Positions 6,870 through 9,438 of a stretch of DNA of 9,438 nucleotides are shown one piece after another. Below the pieces are notes generated by a model that had not been told where the DNA came from, did no database searches, and was given only the letters and a program-made list of their open reading frames with translations. The DNA comes from CAZJLP01 sp964546955. GTDB taxonomy: Bacteria > Verrucomicrobiota > Verrucomicrobiia > Opitutales > Opitutaceae. Where the stretch lies: contig CAZJLP010000091.1 in assembly GCA_964546955.1 (NCBI GenBank), positions 1-9,438 on the forward strand, in the 5' to 3' direction. A program made the position numbers and the translations under genes. Position 1 is the first letter of the stretch; every line of letters begins with the position of its first letter.

Positions 6870-8213
6870 TCAGAACTTTAATGAAATCTCGGAGGCAACC
6901 AGGTTCTCTGCGTCGCGCGGCGCTCCCGCCACGAACCGACCGTCCTCAATCGTGTACTCCAATTTCCACCAAAGGGGCGGACCAAAACGGTATCCCAGGC
7001 CGAACGTGAAGCGTGTAAGGTGGCTGGTCAGCGGGCTGCGAAAGAAAAATCGGCCAAAATCGCCGGTTCCAACGAGCGGATAACCTGCCCCGTCGGCCTG
7101 GATGCGGCTAAACCGCGCAGCTCCGTGCAACTTCTCCCCGGCGAATTGCACTGCCTCGATCCCGTAATAAATCATACGAACGCCGGTCGCTTGATTAGGA
7201 TCGTCGTCGTCAAACCAAACGCGGCCCACGTGGCCGGCGATGCGCGTCCGTTTGGTGTTCCACGCACCGTCCCACTGCGCCAGGTCCGCGCGGAAGAGCC
7301 TGGCCGACGCTCCAATCGCCCGGAAAAAGCCGCCCGCGAACCAGAGCTCGGACAAGGCGTCGCCGGCCGCATCGAGATCCCCGGTTCGCATCGCGCTGGC
7401 CGTGACCGACACATTTCGCGAGGGAGTGTAGCCGAGTCGCAACGCGACCGATTTGTCACTCGTATAGTCGCGGAGCGTCTTGTGTCCCCCACTCTGCACC
7501 GCCACAGCAAAGTCCAGCGCGCCGCCCGAGCCATAAAGCATCACTCCTTCGTCGATGCCCCAAATGTCCGACAGCGAGTGTGTGATCAACGGGTTATCCA
7601 TGACTCCCCGGCGCTCATATTCCCTCCCAAACGGGATGTAGAAACGTCCGGCCCGAACGTTGAGGAGCCGGTCCTGCTTCCAACGCTGCAACAGTCGTTC
7701 GAAATCCACGTACGCTTCGCCGAGATGAAAAAACTCGTCGTTCGACTCTCGTATCACGAGGTCGAGGCCAAGAAAGGCGTAGATATTGGGCAGCAGCGGT
7801 GTCTCCAAAAACAGCTTGGCTTCGTCGATCCGAAACTCCCCCTGTGGAAACTGTCCCTGCGCGCCTCCGTCGAAATAAGCGATGCCCACTTCCCCACTCA
7901 GGCGGAGGGCGGCGCGCCCGAAGGAAGTTGAAGGGACCTCGACCGGCACCTCCAACTGCCTGTTCGCGGTCACGGTCGCGACTTCCTTCCGCAACTCGGC
8001 AATTTCCTTTTGCTGTCTCCGCAGCTCTTCTTGCAATAGACGATTCTGCTCGATCACCTCCCGCATCTTCGCCTCGAGAGACTGCGCAACGGCGGCACAC
8101 GGCGATCCCACGACGAAAGCCAACACGAGCAAACCGCAAAGGGTGCTGAAGGAACTCTGCGTCACAGGGGGTGTTCTAGATCTGTCATAGCTGCGCCACC
8201 GAGGCAAGCCCAC
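6870..8213 (-). CDS. Outer-membrane porin (phosphate-selective porin O/P-like) with N-terminal coiled coil
   Basis: A 447-residue predicted beta-barrel. A hydrophobic signal segment is at about 24-43, with likely cleavage near AVAQ-S. Residues 45-84 form a coiled coil (EQNRLLQEELRRQQKEIAELRKEV) that probably lies in the periplasm and may contact peptidoglycan or trimerise. From about 95 to the end, alternating amphipathic strands (FGRAALRLSGEVGIAYF, LNVRAGRFYIPFGREYERRG, FTFGLGYRFGPPLWWKLEYTIE) lead to a terminal Phe in SEISLKF, the usual BAM recognition signal. The RFYIPFG motif recalls the OprO/OprP porin family. It would pass small, probably anionic, solutes, but the substrate cannot be read from sequence. 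The start is uncertain: GTG at 8213 gives a long basic leader, and GTG at 8165 gives a shorter signal peptide; neither has a Shine-Dalgarno motif. It is first in a likely operon with the cupredoxin and kinase. Confidence 0.87.
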   Translation of the reverse strand: MGLPRWRSYDRSRTPPVTQSSFSTLCGLLVLAFVVGSPCAAVAQSLEAKMREVIEQNRLLQEELRRQQKEIAELRKEVATVTANRQLEVPVEVPSTSFGRAALRLSGEVGIAYFDGGAQGQFPQGEFRIDEAKLFLETPLLPNIYAFLGLDLVIRESNDEFFHLGEAYVDFERLLQRWKQDRLLNVRAGRFYIPFGREYERRGVMDNPLITHSLSDIWGIDEGVMLYGSGGALDFAVAVQSGGHKTLRDYTSDKSVALRLGYTPSRNVSVTASAMRTGDLDAAGDALSELWFAGGFFRAIGASARLFRADLAQWDGAWNTKRTRIAGHVGRVWFDDDDPNQATGVRMIYYGIEAVQFAGEKLHGAARFSRIQADGAGYPLVGTGDFGRFFFRSPLTSHLTRFTFGLGYRFGPPLWWKLEYTIEDGRFVAGAPRDAENLVASEISLKF

Positions 8214-8546
8214 GAGATAGGAGGTGTGGGGATGCTAAGTCGGTTCTGAGAAGCGGCTTGAAAGGGAGGACGGAAGCCTCTCCCTCGACAAGCTCGGGGC
8301 CTTGAGTCCTTCCGCTCCGCTCAGGACCCTGAGCTTGTCGAACGGGCCTGTCGAAACGGTGGACCCGCCGTCGAAGCGGAGAAAATCATCAATGTTCCGG
8401 CACCGCCCGCTGCGAACGATCGTCTAGGCAGCGTCGCCTTCCCGACGGCCGGTTTAGAAGGCCCGGCACCACCCTCGGTCCCTTCGTCAAAATCCGGGCA
8501 GCTGCGTCCGAGTATGGCGAAAATAGCTCGATGGAGCCAACCGCCC
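8214..8546. other. Non-coding spacer between ligA and the porin operon
   Basis: These 333 bases hold no supported gene. The main structure is a long imperfect stem-loop at 8285-8341. CCGGCACC followed by GCCC or ACCC occurs at 8397-8408 and 8463-8474, a short direct repeat of doubtful meaning. The promoter of the minus-strand porin operon should lie between about 8214 and 8284, but I could not find a convincing -35/-10 pair there. Confidence 0.5.
8285..8341. repeat. Large imperfect stem-loop, likely dispersed palindromic repeat
   Basis: Arms 8285-8306 and 8320-8341 match as reverse complements at 19 of 22 positions, including 11 consecutive ones (TCGACAAGCTC / GAGCTTGTCGA), around a 13-base loop. 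Two of the mismatches would be G-U pairs in plus-strand RNA. A partial further copy, CTGTCGAA, follows at 8348-8355. There is no T-run on the minus strand beyond the stem, so it is not a standard terminator, although it lies where ligA transcription should end. From memory, palindromes containing GACAAGCTCAGG-like sequence recur in many environmental bacterial genomes. Confidence 0.6.
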
Positions 8547-9437
8547 TCACCCGCCTCCACCCTCCGCCAGCATTTTGACCAGCGCGGCCTCGTCGATCAC
8601 CGGCACGCCGAGCGACTGCGCCTTGTCCAGTTTCGAACCGGCTTCGGCTCCAGCCAGCACGTAACTTGTCTTCTTGCTGACACTGCCGCTCACCTTCCCG
8701 CCGGCAGCCTCGATCTTTGCCGCGGCCTCTTCCCGCGTCAGGGTCGGAAGGGTGCCCGTGAGCACAAACGTTTTTCCCGTGAAGACGGCGCTCGACGCCT
8801 CGCGCTTCTCGGGCGGGAGCGGGTCCACACCCAGCGACTGCAATTCCTGCACCAAGACGCGATTCCGGTCGTCCTTGAAATGCCCGACCAGGGCAACCGC
8901 CATGGTTTCGCCGATGCCTTCGATAACGCTCTTTTTCTCCGAAATGAGGTCTTCGAGCTTTACCGCCGCGAGCGCATCCAGGCTGCGAAATTTGGCGGCC
9001 AGGTCTTTGGCGGAGGAGGCTCCGACGTGCGGGATGCCCAGGCCGTGCACAAACCGCCAAAGTTCGGCCGTTTTGCTGGCCTGGATCGCGGCCAGGAGAT
9101 TGTCGACGGACTTCTCGACGCTCTTGCCGAGTGTGAGCAAATCTTCGCGTTTCAACCGGTAAATATCAGCAATGCCCTCGACCCAGCCCTTCTCCACCAG
9201 CGTATCGACCAAAGCGATACCCAGCCCGTCGATATCCACGCAACCCTTGGAGGCAAAGTGCTGCACCCGGCGTCGGACTTGAATGGGACAGTCGTAGTTT
9301 GGACAGCGCATGGCCACTTCCCCTTCGAATTGCACGACGGGTGTCCGGCATACCGGACAATGGGTGGGGAATACGTAGGGGACACAAGCGGCGGTGCGGC
9401 GCGTAAGGTTGACCGCGATGACGGCCGGGATGACCTC
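8547..9437 (-). CDS. ligA: NAD-dependent DNA ligase LigA, C-terminal part, 5' end outside window
   Basis: LigA seals nicks in duplex DNA during replication and repair, using NAD+. The 296 residues seen run from the end of the OB domain to the C-terminus; the frame stays open to the window edge (EVIPAVIVNL at its start). The GTG at 9335 is internal, not a start. The zinc finger is complete: HCPVC (fragment residues 25-29) and RCPNYDC (44-50) give four cysteines. The helix-hairpin-helix domain covers about 60-200, with ASKGCVDIDGLG, VHGLGIPHVGASSAKDLA and VIEGIGETMAVAL. A BRCT domain follows at about 219-292 (FTGKTFVLTGTLPTLTREEA, AAGGKVSGSVSKKTSYVLAG), ending in a Gly-rich tail before TGA. Zinc finger, HhH and BRCT together identify the bacterial enzyme. 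The adenylation domain, with its catalytic lysine, lies outside the window. The next gene on this strand, the porin, starts 333 bases downstream, so the two are probably separate units. Confidence 0.97.
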   Translation of the reverse strand, partial: EVIPAVIAVNLTRRTAACVPYVFPTHCPVCRTPVVQFEGEVAMRCPNYDCPIQVRRRVQHFASKGCVDIDGLGIALVDTLVEKGWVEGIADIYRLKREDLLTLGKSVEKSVDNLLAAIQASKTAELWRFVHGLGIPHVGASSAKDLAAKFRSLDALAAVKLEDLISEKKSVIEGIGETMAVALVGHFKDDRNRVLVQELQSLGVDPLPPEKREASSAVFTGKTFVLTGTLPTLTREEAAAKIEAAGGKVSGSVSKKTSYVLAGAEAGSKLDKAQSLGVPVIDEAALVKMLAEGGGG

Positions 9438-9438
9438 G

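Noticed and set aside
7588..7596. TTATCCATG, resembling a DnaA box
   Set aside because: It lies inside the porin coding region, mismatches the last two positions of the consensus and has no other boxes around it.
7020..7931. Long plus-strand open frame of 303 codons
   Set aside because: It lies opposite the porin gene, has no recognisable domain and has an Arg/Pro-rich shadow composition, whereas the minus strand gives a coherent signal peptide, coiled coil and barrel.
8389..9060. Minus-strand frame of 223 codons overlapping ligA
   Set aside because: It is Arg/Gly-rich and in a different frame from the clear LigA HhH and BRCT sequence.

Overview
The window most likely comes from a Gram-negative bacterium of the Verrucomicrobiota or a close PVC relative. 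This is an inference. It rests on the large three-domain type of IspG (best known from plants, chlamydiae and Bacteroidetes), a short conserved protein I associate with Verrucomicrobia, CACGGAT-type intergenic repeats, and an outer-membrane porin. Composition is moderately GC-rich, with short AT-rich patches upstream of dnaA. I could see no convincing Shine-Dalgarno sequence at any start codon in the window.

Layout. Bases 2-748 (+) are the 3' part of ispG (isoprenoid synthesis, MEP pathway). Bases 749-1228 are a non-coding stretch with an A-rich tract, DnaA-box-like 9-mers and an inverted repeat; it is a candidate replication origin and/or dnaA autoregulatory region. Bases 1229-2638 (+) are a complete dnaA. 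Bases 2639-3192 are non-coding, with iterated CACGGAT units and perfect hairpins and palindromes of the dispersed-repeat kind. Bases 3193-3804 (+) encode a 203-residue protein of unknown function with a helical N-terminus, a low-complexity acidic linker and a small beta-rich C-terminus.

The strand then switches. Bases 8213-3900 (-) hold three tightly packed genes, read in this order: an outer-membrane beta-barrel porin with a periplasmic coiled coil, a secreted amicyanin-like cupredoxin fused to a carboxypeptidase-regulatory-like domain, and a 754-residue membrane-bound hybrid histidine kinase. The gaps are 32 bp and 1 bp, so co-transcription and translational coupling are likely. The set looks like an outer-membrane entry route, a periplasmic copper protein and a transmembrane sensor. 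It is the best candidate here for a poorly described system, though its signal is unknown. Bases 8214-8546 are non-coding and hold a large imperfect stem-loop. Bases 8547-9437 (-) are the C-terminal part of NAD-dependent DNA ligase LigA, which runs off the window.

The rest is mostly housekeeping: replication initiation, DNA ligation and isoprenoid synthesis. I found no rRNA, tRNA, CRISPR array, transposase or phage gene.
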